This document shows, in pieces, positions 34,336-42,896 of a DNA stretch of 64,000 bases. Made by a program: the position numbers and the translations under genes. How positions within the stretch are numbered: the first letter of the stretch is position 1; each line of letters starts with the position of its first letter. The notes beneath the pieces are model-generated. The model was given only the letters and a program-made list of their open reading frames with translations, was not told the origin of the DNA and searched no databases. Source of the stretch: Pseudomonadota bacterium (GTDB lineage: Bacteria > Bdellovibrionota > UBA1018); contig JAIXQO010000001.1 in the NCBI GenBank assembly GCA_027485695.1, positions 372,001 through 436,000 of the forward strand, read 5' to 3'.

Positions 34336-35772
34336 ATGTTCCAGAAGAGTTATTCGTGGAGAGAAGTCGCACTTTTATCATGGGCAGCCTTAGGCGTCGC
34401 ATGTGGCACCAAAGTACAGGGGCCAGCCGCAAAACAACCGTCTTCTCAGATGGGTGCTTTTCCAGAGGCCGCCATTGAGATTCGAGACGATGATCAGTCT
34501 CCTACGCAGGACGAACGAGACGCGCGTCGCGCGGAATCGATGGCACGAGCTCAAGTGAACTGCGCAGATCCGGAAAAATGTTCACCGTCAGTTGGCCTGC
34601 TTCTCGTAGGAGCTGACAGTAATCGAGTGAGTCGCTGTACCTCGTCGCTGATCGCATCCGATCTGATCGTCACCAATAGTCACTGCATTCCGAAAGACTG
34701 GAGAAGTCCGGGTTTCAAAATTCCGGCGAACCTATCCAAAGTTGTTTTTGCGCTGGCGGGAGATTATCCGCGTGAAGTCGCGGACGTCGTCGAAGTCATT
34801 CGCGCATCGACCCTGACGGAGAACAACGCGATTGGTGATCAAGACTACTCTATCTTGAAACTCAGTCGCGAACTGGATCGCCCAAAAATTGAAATCGACT
34901 CATCAGGCGCGCCTCGAGACGGCAAATTCACGGTGATCAAGATCAATCCGAATCTCGAAACGCTCGATGGGGATATGCAGATCATCGAATGCCGAAACGC
35001 TCGTAACTCCATCTACAACTATTCTCGTCTGGACCGTAAACCACTGACTTTCTTCCTGCATCGATGCGGGATCATTTCCGGAAACAGTGGTTCCCCGATT
35101 TTCGCCTCGAACGGCAAAGCGGTCGGCGTGGCCCAAGCCAAGGTCGAAAAAATCCCGGTCGAATCGATGAAGAGCATTGGATACGAAATCGAATTCGATC
35201 CGGCTCTACACGACTTAGGTGCTGGATCGAGCTTTCAATGCATCCCGTCCGTGAATGATCGCCAAACGAAACTGATCAAAGCCGACGGATGCGTGAGTCA
35301 CTCATTTTCGGCCGATATCGAGCGGGTGGAAAGCTATCTCCGGGAACTCGCGCTCCTGAAGAGCATTCCGGACCTGACCGTTGACGAAATTCGAGAGTAT
35401 GTTTGGAATAGCTACCTGATTCAGCCGCTACCGACGCCCGAAGATCGCCGATTCTCGTTCGTCATGCAAACGGTCTGTGCGACGCATGCCGACCGGCTCT
35501 TGGGTGGTTTGCAGCTGGATTTCATCCTCAAAGCGAAACTGTTTTTGAGCGAGGCACTTGAGGTTCGCGCAGAGAGCGAAGTTCAAGATTTCCGCATGGG
35601 AGCGCGGGGTGAAATTGCAGTATGTCAGTCTTCTTCGCCGCAGCCCCCGTCTCAGTCGGTGCCACGTCCGACGCCTCCGAATCCGGCTCCTACGAAACCG
35701 GCGCCTACAAGACCGACGCCGACTCCGTTACCACGGCCATCTCATCCGTCACCAGGGGCACCATGGCACTAA
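34336..35772 (+). CDS. Trypsin-like serine protease with Pro-rich tail (possible lipoprotein)
   Basis: 478 residues. Hydrophobic N-terminus ends in LGVAC, a weak lipobox at C23. The protease domain (about 85-310) carries His116 in VTNSHC, Asp170 in GDQDYSILKL and Ser251 in SGNSGSP. This Gly-Asn-Ser-Gly-Ser form differs from the common GDSGG. The C-terminal ~45 residues are Pro/Thr-rich (PTPPNPAPTKPAPTRP), typical of a wall-spanning or surface spacer. It would act outside the inner membrane. AAGGGGG precedes the ATG. The stop shares CTAA with yggS at 35769-35772. Confidence 0.82.
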   Translation: MFQKSYSWREVALLSWAALGVACGTKVQGPAAKQPSSQMGAFPEAAIEIRDDDQSPTQDERDARRAESMARAQVNCADPEKCSPSVGLLLVGADSNRVSRCTSSLIASDLIVTNSHCIPKDWRSPGFKIPANLSKVVFALAGDYPREVADVVEVIRASTLTENNAIGDQDYSILKLSRELDRPKIEIDSSGAPRDGKFTVIKINPNLETLDGDMQIIECRNARNSIYNYSRLDRKPLTFFLHRCGIISGNSGSPIFASNGKAVGVAQAKVEKIPVESMKSIGYEIEFDPALHDLGAGSSFQCIPSVNDRQTKLIKADGCVSHSFSADIERVESYLRELALLKSIPDLTVDEIREYVWNSYLIQPLPTPEDRRFSFVMQTVCATHADRLLGGLQLDFILKAKLFLSEALEVRAESEVQDFRMGARGEIAVCQSSSPQPPSQSVPRPTPPNPAPTKPAPTRPTPTPLPRPSHPSPGAPWH

Positions 35773-36452
35773 AGGGTCTTAGGTGAACGAGCGCCCACGA
35801 GCGCAGTTCCCACGCGGATGAAACGAGAGCCTTCCTCGATTGCGATCTCGAAATCTTCGGACATGCCCATCGAGCATTCGGCCTTGGCGCCAATCATCTG
35901 TGCGGCGAGTTCACGAAGTTTTCGAAAGGCGAGTCTGGTGCGCTGGTTATCTCCAGGCGCCGGAATGCACATGAATCCGCGAACCTCGATGTTCGGAAGA
36001 TCGCGTACGGCGCGGAAAAGCGGGAGGATCTCTGCTGGTTTCGCACCGGCCTTGGACTCCTCTTCGTCGACGTTGATCTCGAGAAAAATGGGAATCTTGC
36101 GTTCGCTGCGCTTGGAGATTTCCGTCGCAAGTTTAGCGGAATCCACCGAGTGAATCGCGTAGACGACCGGCAATAGTGCTTTCACTTTGTTCGATTGAAG
36201 ATGGCCGATGAAATGCCAGCGAATTTCAGTGAGACCCCGCGAAACCGCTTGTTCGGCTTTGCCGAGGAGCTCTTGCACATAGTTTTCGCCGAAGTCGCGC
36301 TGTCCGAGATGATAAAGTTCCTCGATCGTTTCGAACGGATGCATCTTAGTGACTGCAATCAGAGTGACGCTGGCAGAATCGCGTCCGACCTGGGATGCAC
36401 GTTCGCGGATTCGACCAGTGATGGATTCGAAACGGGATTTCAGCGTTTCCAC
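35769..36452 (-). CDS. PLP homeostasis protein YggS/PLPBP
   Basis: 227 residues. TIM-barrel protein that binds pyridoxal phosphate on the Lys of IAVTKMHPFE and buffers PLP and amino-acid levels. FGENYVQE, WHFIGHLQSNKVK, INVDEEESKAG, MGMSEDFEIAIEEGS and RVGTALVG are all family hallmarks. It starts at GTG 36452 inside the maf 3' end (13-base overlap). It is the last gene of the STAS-ATPase-maf-yggS run. Confidence 0.94.
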   Translation of the reverse strand: METLKSRFESITGRIRERASQVGRDSASVTLIAVTKMHPFETIEELYHLGQRDFGENYVQELLGKAEQAVSRGLTEIRWHFIGHLQSNKVKALLPVVYAIHSVDSAKLATEISKRSERKIPIFLEINVDEEESKAGAKPAEILPLFRAVRDLPNIEVRGFMCIPAPGDNQRTRLAFRKLRELAAQMIGAKAECSMGMSEDFEIAIEEGSRFIRVGTALVGARSPKTL

Positions 36453-37048
36453 TTCGTCGGCCTCACCGAAAATTTCTTGTCCAAATCACGTAGTAGCTCG
36501 GCGATCGGTAAGCCAACGACGTTGGTATAGCTGCCTTGGATCTTCTCGATGAGTCCCATACCGATCGATTGCGCTCCGTATGCGCCCGCCTTGTCCATCG
36601 GTTCGCCCGTGGCAATGTACGCGCGGATCTCATCCTTTTTAAGCGCGCGCATGGTGACCCGGGTGGCGATCGCACGGGTGTGATTCGTGACTTTGCCGTT
36701 CTTGCCTTCGGCAAGGATCGTATACGCCGTATAGACGACGTGGGTTTTGCCTTGTAGCGAGGAGAGCATTTGCTCGGCCTCTTTTTCGCTCTCGGGTTTG
36801 TTCAGAATTTTTCCGCGCGGAGATACGACCGTGGTGTCGGCGGCGATGATTACGGCTTTTTCGTCTGGCTCGATCATCTGGAGCACGGCCAGAGCCTTGT
36901 CGAACGACAAGCGTTTCACGAACTCACGAGGATCTTCTCCGCGTTTAACGATCTCAGGGATCTCGGGTTTCAAGATTTTAAATTCGAAACCTTGTTGGGT
37001 GAGGAGCTCTTTGCGGCGAGGGGAACTGGAAGCAAGAATGAGAGTCAC
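36440..37048 (-). CDS. maf: Maf-family nucleotide pyrophosphatase
   Basis: 202 residues. Hydrolyses non-canonical or modified nucleoside triphosphates (dTTP/UTP-type or m7GTP-type Maf). SSSPRRKELL, ADTTVV and DKAGAYGAQ are the family motifs. It starts at GTG 37048, preceded by AAGGA; the longer frame to 37165 runs into the preceding gene and lacks homology. It overlaps yggS by 13 bases. Confidence 0.94.
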   Translation of the reverse strand: MTLILASSSPRRKELLTQQGFEFKILKPEIPEIVKRGEDPREFVKRLSFDKALAVLQMIEPDEKAVIIAADTTVVSPRGKILNKPESEKEAEQMLSSLQGKTHVVYTAYTILAEGKNGKVTNHTRAIATRVTMRALKKDEIRAYIATGEPMDKAGAYGAQSIGMGLIEKIQGSYTNVVGLPIAELLRDLDKKFSVRPTKWKR

Positions 37049-37061
37049 GGCGGGTAAGTCC

Positions 37062-38075
37062 TTATAGCGGCGATTCTTCCGAAGGATGGTAGAACTGGGT
37101 GCCCAGGAACCGGAATTGGTTCTTGAACTCGCGGTAGTTATCCTGCTTTTCGAAGATAACGGCAACCTCGGTTTTTTGTCCTTTTTCGCAGACGAAAACC
37201 AAGGAGCCCCCCGTCTTGAAGGTCGTATTCAATCCAAGACCGGCGCTTTTGGTATTGGCGCGGATTTGGTATTTCTCCTCCGCGTAGAGATTGGATAAGT
37301 GTTGGATCAGCCGTGCCTTGTCGAGCGAACCGAACATGTCGCTTGATGACACGCCTACTTGGCCCGCGTCGAAAACGACGGTGACTTCGACCTGGTTCTT
37401 CTCATTCAGTTCGAAATCCGTGTCTCGAGGAGTCAAGTCAAGAGGTCGGTTGCCCATATCGTCGGTCGGAGCTGTGAATACCGAGTTCATCACGAGTTCA
37501 TCAATCGAGTTTGCGATGACGTTCGCGATCCGCGATGGGAACCGGGCTTTGATCAGGTAGCTGCGGATGGCTTCGACTACCTGGATTTTCTGGGTGGAAC
37601 GCTTGAGTTGAATCGATTGTACTTGGGCCTTGGCTGAGAAGTAATCTTTGAGGCCGAATGCACGCTGAGCCAAGGTCGAGCGTACGTAGTAGCCGTAACG
37701 TTTGCCGGCGTGGAGTGCTTCATCAGCGTCGACGTATTTTCGGACAATGAAATTTCCGAAAAGTGGGCTTTGAGCAAGCAACGGCGAGTTTTCCAAGTCT
37801 TTTGGGCAGATAAAGTGAAAACGGTTGGTGTTGATTTTCTCGCTGAACAATCCGACTTCTTCTTGAAGGATGGATTCGAAGACTTTGAACGCTTTTTCGT
37901 CGGCGCAATCAATGAAGATAGCCCCGAGCTCCTTCTCGTCAGATTCGGAGATGAGTTCGACCACCTTCCGTGCGTCGAGGTACGGATGTATCTCAAGTCC
38001 AGCAAGGATCGCGATCTGAGTCGTAAAGATCAGGTCCTCGGGGGTTTTCGAGAATAGAATCAGTTTCTTCTTCAA
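37062..38075 (-). CDS. GHKL (RsbW-like) ATPase with N-terminal receiver-like domain
   Basis: 337 residues. The C-terminal half (about 165-325) carries histidine-kinase-like ATPase motifs: N-box NSIDELVMNS (189-198), a degenerate G1 FDAGQVG (235-241) and G2 SAGLGL (277-282). The N-terminal half (LILFSKTPEDLIFTTQIAILAGLEIHPYLDA) looks like a receiver-type alpha/beta domain without an obvious phospho-Asp. In partner switching such ATPases act as kinases or sequestering factors for the STAS protein. It starts at TTG 38075 with AAAGGA upstream, 15 bases after the STAS gene. maf follows 13 bases later. Confidence 0.65.
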   Translation of the reverse strand: MKKKLILFSKTPEDLIFTTQIAILAGLEIHPYLDARKVVELISESDEKELGAIFIDCADEKAFKVFESILQEEVGLFSEKINTNRFHFICPKDLENSPLLAQSPLFGNFIVRKYVDADEALHAGKRYGYYVRSTLAQRAFGLKDYFSAKAQVQSIQLKRSTQKIQVVEAIRSYLIKARFPSRIANVIANSIDELVMNSVFTAPTDDMGNRPLDLTPRDTDFELNEKNQVEVTVVFDAGQVGVSSSDMFGSLDKARLIQHLSNLYAEEKYQIRANTKSAGLGLNTTFKTGGSLVFVCEKGQKTEVAVIFEKQDNYREFKNQFRFLGTQFYHPSEESPL

Positions 38076-38090
38076 ATTCGTCCTTTACGG

Positions 38091-38555
38091 TTATCGGTCG
38101 AGGAAGGCGAAATACTCTTCCTCAATATCGTCGAAAACCGCTTTGCCGCCGCATTTGGTGCATTTGAGTTCAGGAAGCTTGAAATCGTTGCGATCCAGAT
38201 CTGCGGTCCGAAAAAGCGCGATCAGCTCCGCATTGCAGTTCGAGCAAGCGAACGGAACGTAGATCGAATCGACCTCTCCCCCGCCGGTAAAATTTGAAAT
38301 CAGATTGACCTGTTCGACGATAGAAGTGGAGCACTCCACGAAATGCACTTTGACTCCCTTGGTATGCAATTGCTGGAAGTACTTAATCCAGCTTTTGACT
38401 CCAACGGAGTTAATACGAACGACTTCCTTGGTGTTCACGTGGACTTCGCCTTGGACGGCGCCGACCGTTTGATCGAAGTTCACCGTCTCGTCGATGGAAC
38501 CTGCGAGTTTGATGATCAGTACGTCGCCCTTCTGCTCTTTGGAAACTTTGATCAT
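38091..38555 (-). CDS. STAS-domain protein with C-terminal zinc ribbon
   Basis: 154 residues. The N-terminal ~100 residues follow the STAS (anti-sigma-factor antagonist) pattern: KLAGSIDETVNF, EVVRINSVGVKSWIKYF with Ser50 at the phosphorylatable position, and VHFVECSTSIVEQVN. The C-terminus adds four cysteines, C104/C107 (CSNC) and C132/C135 (CTKC), which look like a zinc ribbon. That fusion is unusual. The following ATPase and the divergent SpoIIE phosphatase make this a partner-switching antagonist. ATG 38555 is 60 bp from the phosphatase start. Confidence 0.7.
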   Translation of the reverse strand: MIKVSKEQKGDVLIIKLAGSIDETVNFDQTVGAVQGEVHVNTKEVVRINSVGVKSWIKYFQQLHTKGVKVHFVECSTSIVEQVNLISNFTGGGEVDSIYVPFACSNCNAELIALFRTADLDRNDFKLPELKCTKCGGKAVFDDIEEEYFAFLDR

Positions 38556-38614
38556 ACGTTCAGTTCATTCCTCAATATATTGAAAATTATTGCATTTTTA
38601 TGGACAATTGAGCA

Positions 38615-40351
38615 ATGGGCAATCTTTTGGCGCGCGTTAGAAATTCTATCGTCTATCAGCAGTTGATGTGGGTCTTGTTTTTGATTCTGGTGCTCTCCGC
38701 ACTCACGGGTCAACTCTGGCTCCAAAGATTCGAAACGCAATACGCTAAGACTAACGAAGACGCGCTCTCTGCCCAAGCAGGATTAGTTCGTCAAAATCTG
38801 AACACCGTTCTAGAGCGGATTCAGTTGGAGATGAATCTCTATCTCCAAACGCCGTCGACTCGTGAACGGATCTTCAAAGATGAATCGCTCCTCGATTCGG
38901 TGACTCTGGTTAAATGGTCACCCAAAGAGGTGAAGATTCTTCATCAAATTGATCGAACGCCAGACTCGCCGATCCGTGTTCCTACTAGCCCAGAGTTAGC
39001 GCCACTTTTTCGAGCGAGAAAACCCGTTTCGCTGCAGATTAGTCACGAACAAGGCTCTACCTTCAAAGCAATCCAGCTTTTGCCGCAAGATGGTCTCTAC
39101 GCAGAAATTCGATTTAATTTGAAATCGGTTTTTGCGCCCTACCAAGCGCTTCCGTTTCAATGGGTGATGCCGACTCTGGGCCAAGTCTATTTCGAAACGT
39201 CTTCGGCTTCTAAGTACTTGCGAGTCGCTCCTGAGGCCGCATCTGTAGTGGGACTGCAAACGATCGATCAACAATCGCTCTGGATCGAGCCAGGCCCGTT
39301 GAGAACTTCGATCGTGCTTTTCATGCCCAAGGCTCGTTCAACGATGACTTTGAGCGCGCTCTTTGTTCCGTTGATCTTGCTCTTTGTGGGCCTAGCGATC
39401 TTGTTCAATACCTATCAAAAACGCATCGGTAACAAAGTACTCCGGATGCGCCGCGAACTCGTCGACATTGCCGAGGGCGAATCGATGCCGCCCCTTCGTG
39501 ACCGCGATGAGTTTTCACCACTATCTGATGCGTTTGGGGAGATTCATTCGCGCGTTCAATCTCAGGTCCAGTCGGCCGTACAATCCGTGATGATCGACGA
39601 AGAGAAAAAAATTGCCGACTCGGTTCGTGAGAATCTGATTCCACCCACGCAATACGGCGACTCCAATCTGGAAGTTTTCAGTCATTATCGCTCTTGCAAG
39701 GGTTGTGGCGGCGACTGGTGGGGTTTTTTCCAAGCGCAAAACAAACTCTGCATCATGATCGCAGACGCGACCGGGCACGGAGTTTCCAGTGCGTTGGTGA
39801 CGGCGGCAACCAAAAGCTGCTTCAGTATGATTCAGCGATTCGCTCAGGAGAATCCGCAGTTCCCGCTTAATCCCTCCGACATCATGGCTTACGTGAACAA
39901 GGTCGTTTACGACGTAGCGTCGACCAAAATCATGATGACGCTTTTTGTGGGTGTGATTGATCTCAAAGAAAAAACCCTGACCTATTCGAACGCAGGTCAC
40001 AATCCGCCTTGGCTCTATCAGCCGGGTGAACAGGGATACGCGCAAACGAGCCTCGTCGCCGAAGGGATTCGCCTGGGAGAGAGTCTCAGTCCACCGGCTT
40101 ACGAAGAAAAAACGATTCCGGTCAAAAAAGACGATCTCATCGTGCTCTACACGGACGGCCTTCTCGACAACAAGAATCTCGAGGGTGAACCCTACGGTAA
40201 AAAACGCGCCCGTAAAGTGATCGACGCCTCTCTCAAGGACGGTCCCCGAGCGGTTCTTCAAAGCTTGATCGACGACGTAACCGTCTATGGCGAGGGTAAG
40301 TCGCTGGATGACGACATGACCGTGGCGGTTTTCCGGCTTTTGTCCCTCTAA
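38615..40351 (+). CDS. Membrane SpoIIE/PP2C-type serine phosphatase
   Basis: 578 residues. TM1 at about 16-33, an extracytoplasmic sensor-like region (35-240) and TM2 at about 245-265 are followed by a HAMP-like linker and a SpoIIE PP2C domain (about 345-578). Metal-binding acidic motifs are clear: GCGGDWWGF, IADATGHGVSSAL, YTDGLLDN and LDDDMTVAV. It would dephosphorylate the STAS partner in response to an external signal. It is divergent from the STAS gene. There is no Shine-Dalgarno; TATGGA lies 10 bases before the ATG. Confidence 0.88.
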   Translation: MGNLLARVRNSIVYQQLMWVLFLILVLSALTGQLWLQRFETQYAKTNEDALSAQAGLVRQNLNTVLERIQLEMNLYLQTPSTRERIFKDESLLDSVTLVKWSPKEVKILHQIDRTPDSPIRVPTSPELAPLFRARKPVSLQISHEQGSTFKAIQLLPQDGLYAEIRFNLKSVFAPYQALPFQWVMPTLGQVYFETSSASKYLRVAPEAASVVGLQTIDQQSLWIEPGPLRTSIVLFMPKARSTMTLSALFVPLILLFVGLAILFNTYQKRIGNKVLRMRRELVDIAEGESMPPLRDRDEFSPLSDAFGEIHSRVQSQVQSAVQSVMIDEEKKIADSVRENLIPPTQYGDSNLEVFSHYRSCKGCGGDWWGFFQAQNKLCIMIADATGHGVSSALVTAATKSCFSMIQRFAQENPQFPLNPSDIMAYVNKVVYDVASTKIMMTLFVGVIDLKEKTLTYSNAGHNPPWLYQPGEQGYAQTSLVAEGIRLGESLSPPAYEEKTIPVKKDDLIVLYTDGLLDNKNLEGEPYGKKRARKVIDASLKDGPRAVLQSLIDDVTVYGEGKSLDDDMTVAVFRLLSL

Positions 40352-40397
40352 TCTCCAGCTGAAATCTAGTTCAGGATGGGTTATCTTACGGCCCAAT

Positions 40398-41135
40398 ATG
40401 AAAGCCATTTCGGTTCAGTGCACGGTCCAATCTCACCGCTTTCTCACGCCTACCGTTTTCGAACTCACGTTCGATACGGATCTGCCGATCGAGTTCAAGG
40501 GCGGTCAGTTCGTTAGCGTCATCGTTCCCGGCGCTGGTCCAGGTGGCCGTGATTTACGCCGCGCCTATTCGATCGCGTCCTCGCCTGAGGCGCGTCCATT
40601 TGAACTCTGCGTGAAACTTGTCGAAGGCGGACCAGGTACGAATTACCTCAATAGCTTGCGCGCGGGCGACGTGTTCAAGGGCATGTTTCCGTACGGTGAT
40701 TTCACTCACCAAGAAAAACCCGATCACGGCGTTTGTTTCATTTCGACCGGAACCGGTATTGCGCCTTTTCGTTCAATCGTGCTCTCCGAGGCGTTTCAGA
40801 AAAACCCACCGACTCATTCGACTCTTCTCCTGGGGGTACGAGAAGAAAACGAAGTGCTTTACGACGCTGAAATGAAGTCACTCACGGGCAAGATCAAGAA
40901 TTTTACCTGGGAAACCTGCGTATCACGTCCAACCAAAGACGATCACGGATGCTCGTTCCGCGGACGCGTGACGGACTATCTACGCTCGCTCTCGGTCAAC
41001 TACCCGTTCACGAAAACCGACTACTATCTCTGCGGCGGCGGAGCGATGATCGACGAAGTGAAAAAAATCCTCATGGACAAAGGCGTCGAGAAAACTTCGA
41101 TCCACCAAGAGGTTTATTACAAAGAACCGAAATAG
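40398..41135 (+). CDS. Ferredoxin/flavodoxin-NADP reductase-like FAD oxidoreductase
   Basis: 245 residues. FAD-binding RRAYSIASSP and the GGPGTNYLNSL region are followed by the NAD(P)-binding STGTGIAPFRS, YLCGGGAMIDEV. It transfers electrons between NAD(P)H and ferredoxin, flavodoxin or an oxygenase. It could supply the P450 or desaturase encoded elsewhere in the window (inference). It has no Shine-Dalgarno but TTATCT lies 11 bases upstream of the ATG. It ends 12 bp from the convergent peptidase gene. Confidence 0.85.
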   Translation: MKAISVQCTVQSHRFLTPTVFELTFDTDLPIEFKGGQFVSVIVPGAGPGGRDLRRAYSIASSPEARPFELCVKLVEGGPGTNYLNSLRAGDVFKGMFPYGDFTHQEKPDHGVCFISTGTGIAPFRSIVLSEAFQKNPPTHSTLLLGVREENEVLYDAEMKSLTGKIKNFTWETCVSRPTKDDHGCSFRGRVTDYLRSLSVNYPFTKTDYYLCGGGAMIDEVKKILMDKGVEKTSIHQEVYYKEPK

Positions 41136-41147
41136 CAATTTCGATCG

Positions 41148-41855
41148 CTAAAGTAAGTCTTCGAAAAACGCGCCGAATTTCCGATTTGGTTCCCTGATCA
41201 TCACTTCTAGGATCCAAATCGTATCGGAAGGTACGAAGCTCACCTCGCCAAGCCCACCCTTGGTGAATCGATGGTGAGGAAAATCAGAAACTCGATGTCC
41301 GTCTACTTCTTTTACCAAATCATAGCCTCGAGCCGATGCCCTCTGATTTAAGAATCGATAGAGATCTTGTCCGCTGATTCGCTCTGACTTCCATTTCTCA
41401 CGGCATTCTTCAAACAACTCATGAACGGTCGCGATGGATTTTTCGGCGGCGATATTTTTTCCAAATACGAAGGTGTCGCCGTAATCGCCCTCGTATTCGA
41501 TTCCGGTCGCGTCGTCCCTCCATACCGGACCGAGATCCAAATAGTAGGGATCATCGGGTTGTAGCCGGTAGTCCGGTTGAAGTGGATCGTTGAACGTAAG
41601 TAATGTTCCCGAGCCGAATCGGATGTAGCACTTGTGCCAATGTTTTTTGATGCCGTGATGATCGAGCGCGATTTTCATGGCGAGCTTCCGGGCCTCGTCT
41701 TCGGTCAGCCCTTCTTTCAGTTCGGCTTGAATTTCTTTCAGGAGCTGAATCGTTTTCTCGCGGGCTTGGAGGAGGCCTTGTTTGACAAAACCTTCGCCCA
41801 CTTGCTCAAGCGTCGCTGGATCGATATTCGCACCCAGAGCATGGAGATCGCTCAC
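41148..41855 (-). CDS. M24 (Xaa-Pro dipeptidase/methionine aminopeptidase-fold) peptidase
   Basis: 235 residues. Pita-bread-fold features: KHWHKCYIRFGSGTLL, LDLGPVW...GDYGDTFVFG with metal Asp residues, HRVSDFPHHRFTKGG with the metal His and ILEVMIRE with a metal Glu. It is shorter than Xaa-Pro aminopeptidases and lacks their N-terminal domain. Start GTG 41855 overlaps the creatininase stop (GTGA) and has GAGGGGCG upstream. A two-gene operon with a creatininase suggests joint breakdown of an N-containing small molecule, since creatinase itself is an M24-fold enzyme (inference). Confidence 0.72.
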   Translation of the reverse strand: MSDLHALGANIDPATLEQVGEGFVKQGLLQAREKTIQLLKEIQAELKEGLTEDEARKLAMKIALDHHGIKKHWHKCYIRFGSGTLLTFNDPLQPDYRLQPDDPYYLDLGPVWRDDATGIEYEGDYGDTFVFGKNIAAEKSIATVHELFEECREKWKSERISGQDLYRFLNQRASARGYDLVKEVDGHRVSDFPHHRFTKGGLGEVSFVPSDTIWILEVMIREPNRKFGAFFEDLL

Positions 41856-42778
41856 TGAAAATTCGCCCCTCGGAAGATCGTCATCACCGAGAGATAAACC
41901 CAACCTGCGAAAAAGAACAGAAGGAAAAACGCCATCAGCCAGACCCAAAACAGGCTGTAATTGACGGGATTTTTTGAATATTTAGACGAAACGAGGTTGA
42001 GAGCAGAAACGCCTTTTTCGGCAGCGTTAAAAAGCGGTAGCCACTGCCTAATTTTTTGATCCACGAGTGCGCGACCTGTTTCCGCAGTTGCGTCGGACGG
42101 ACGCCCCCAGTATCCGGAGAACTCGCCACGAGAGAGCGCGCGTTTTTTCGTCCATCCGCGCGACGGGAAACGGACTTCTGGAAGTTCCGTCGCGGGAGAT
42201 GTGAATTCTGGGAAATAAGCGAGTGCGACGGACGTATCCCGTTTACCGCCGTGTTCGGCGAAATCAGCCCAGAATAATGAGTGAGAGCGTTTCTCAGGCT
42301 CAATATCGGATGATGAGAGCGAGAGCACGCAAGGCGCCGTGTTTTTTCTTCCGAAGAAAGGAATCTTGCGGTGCTTGCGAGCGATGAGTTGGGAAGCCTC
42401 TTCGATCACGGTGAGTTGCTTGGGTCCGTAGTTGCCCGAGACGACGGCCACGAATCGAAACCCCTGACGATGGAGGTGGTTTACGACATCGATTAAGTAG
42501 TCCCGTAGGACGTGAGGCCTGACCCGAATCGGGAAAGCCCCCGTTTCGGCATCAATCGAGAGTGGGACAGTCGGAAACAGTACGGCCTGTCGTCCGGGTG
42601 AGTCCTGTTCGATGCGTTCACCGAGTTTCTGGGCGATGGCCTGGGCTTCCATCAGATCATGCCCGACCGGAAGGTGTACCCCATGATCTTCCAGCCCACC
42701 GAGCGGAATCAATACCCAGGTTCGGTCACGCGGAAGGGCGGAGAGTTCTTGGGGTTTGAGTTGCGAGAGGGTCTTCAT
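41852..42778 (-). CDS. Creatininase-family amidohydrolase with C-terminal membrane anchor
   Basis: 308 residues. The creatininase motif LGGLEDHGVHLPVGHDLMEA (about 27-46) supplies His/Asp metal ligands; VVSGNYGPKQ is the central loop. Members hydrolyse cyclic amides such as creatinine or remove formamide groups. The C-terminal ~40 residues contain a transmembrane helix (WVWLMAFFLLFFFAGWVYLSVM), unlike typical soluble family members. ATG 42778 has AGAGGA upstream. It is coupled to the M24 peptidase gene by a GTGA overlap. Confidence 0.82.
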   Translation of the reverse strand: MKTLSQLKPQELSALPRDRTWVLIPLGGLEDHGVHLPVGHDLMEAQAIAQKLGERIEQDSPGRQAVLFPTVPLSIDAETGAFPIRVRPHVLRDYLIDVVNHLHRQGFRFVAVVSGNYGPKQLTVIEEASQLIARKHRKIPFFGRKNTAPCVLSLSSSDIEPEKRSHSLFWADFAEHGGKRDTSVALAYFPEFTSPATELPEVRFPSRGWTKKRALSRGEFSGYWGRPSDATAETGRALVDQKIRQWLPLFNAAEKGVSALNLVSSKYSKNPVNYSLFWVWLMAFFLLFFFAGWVYLSVMTIFRGANFQ

Positions 42779-42896
42779 GCGGGTCCTCTGTAGTAAACTA
42801 CAATGGTCGGATATTAAAGGAGTCGATCTATCCTCTAGATTGTGGGGCTCTAAGCGCTTCCCGGCAAGAGGAGCACATGCTATCTTTAGGACATCT

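Noticed and set aside
39521..40408. 295-residue open frame antisense to the SpoIIE phosphatase
   Set aside because: Covers the phosphatase catalytic domain on the other strand; the phosphatase motifs are decisive.
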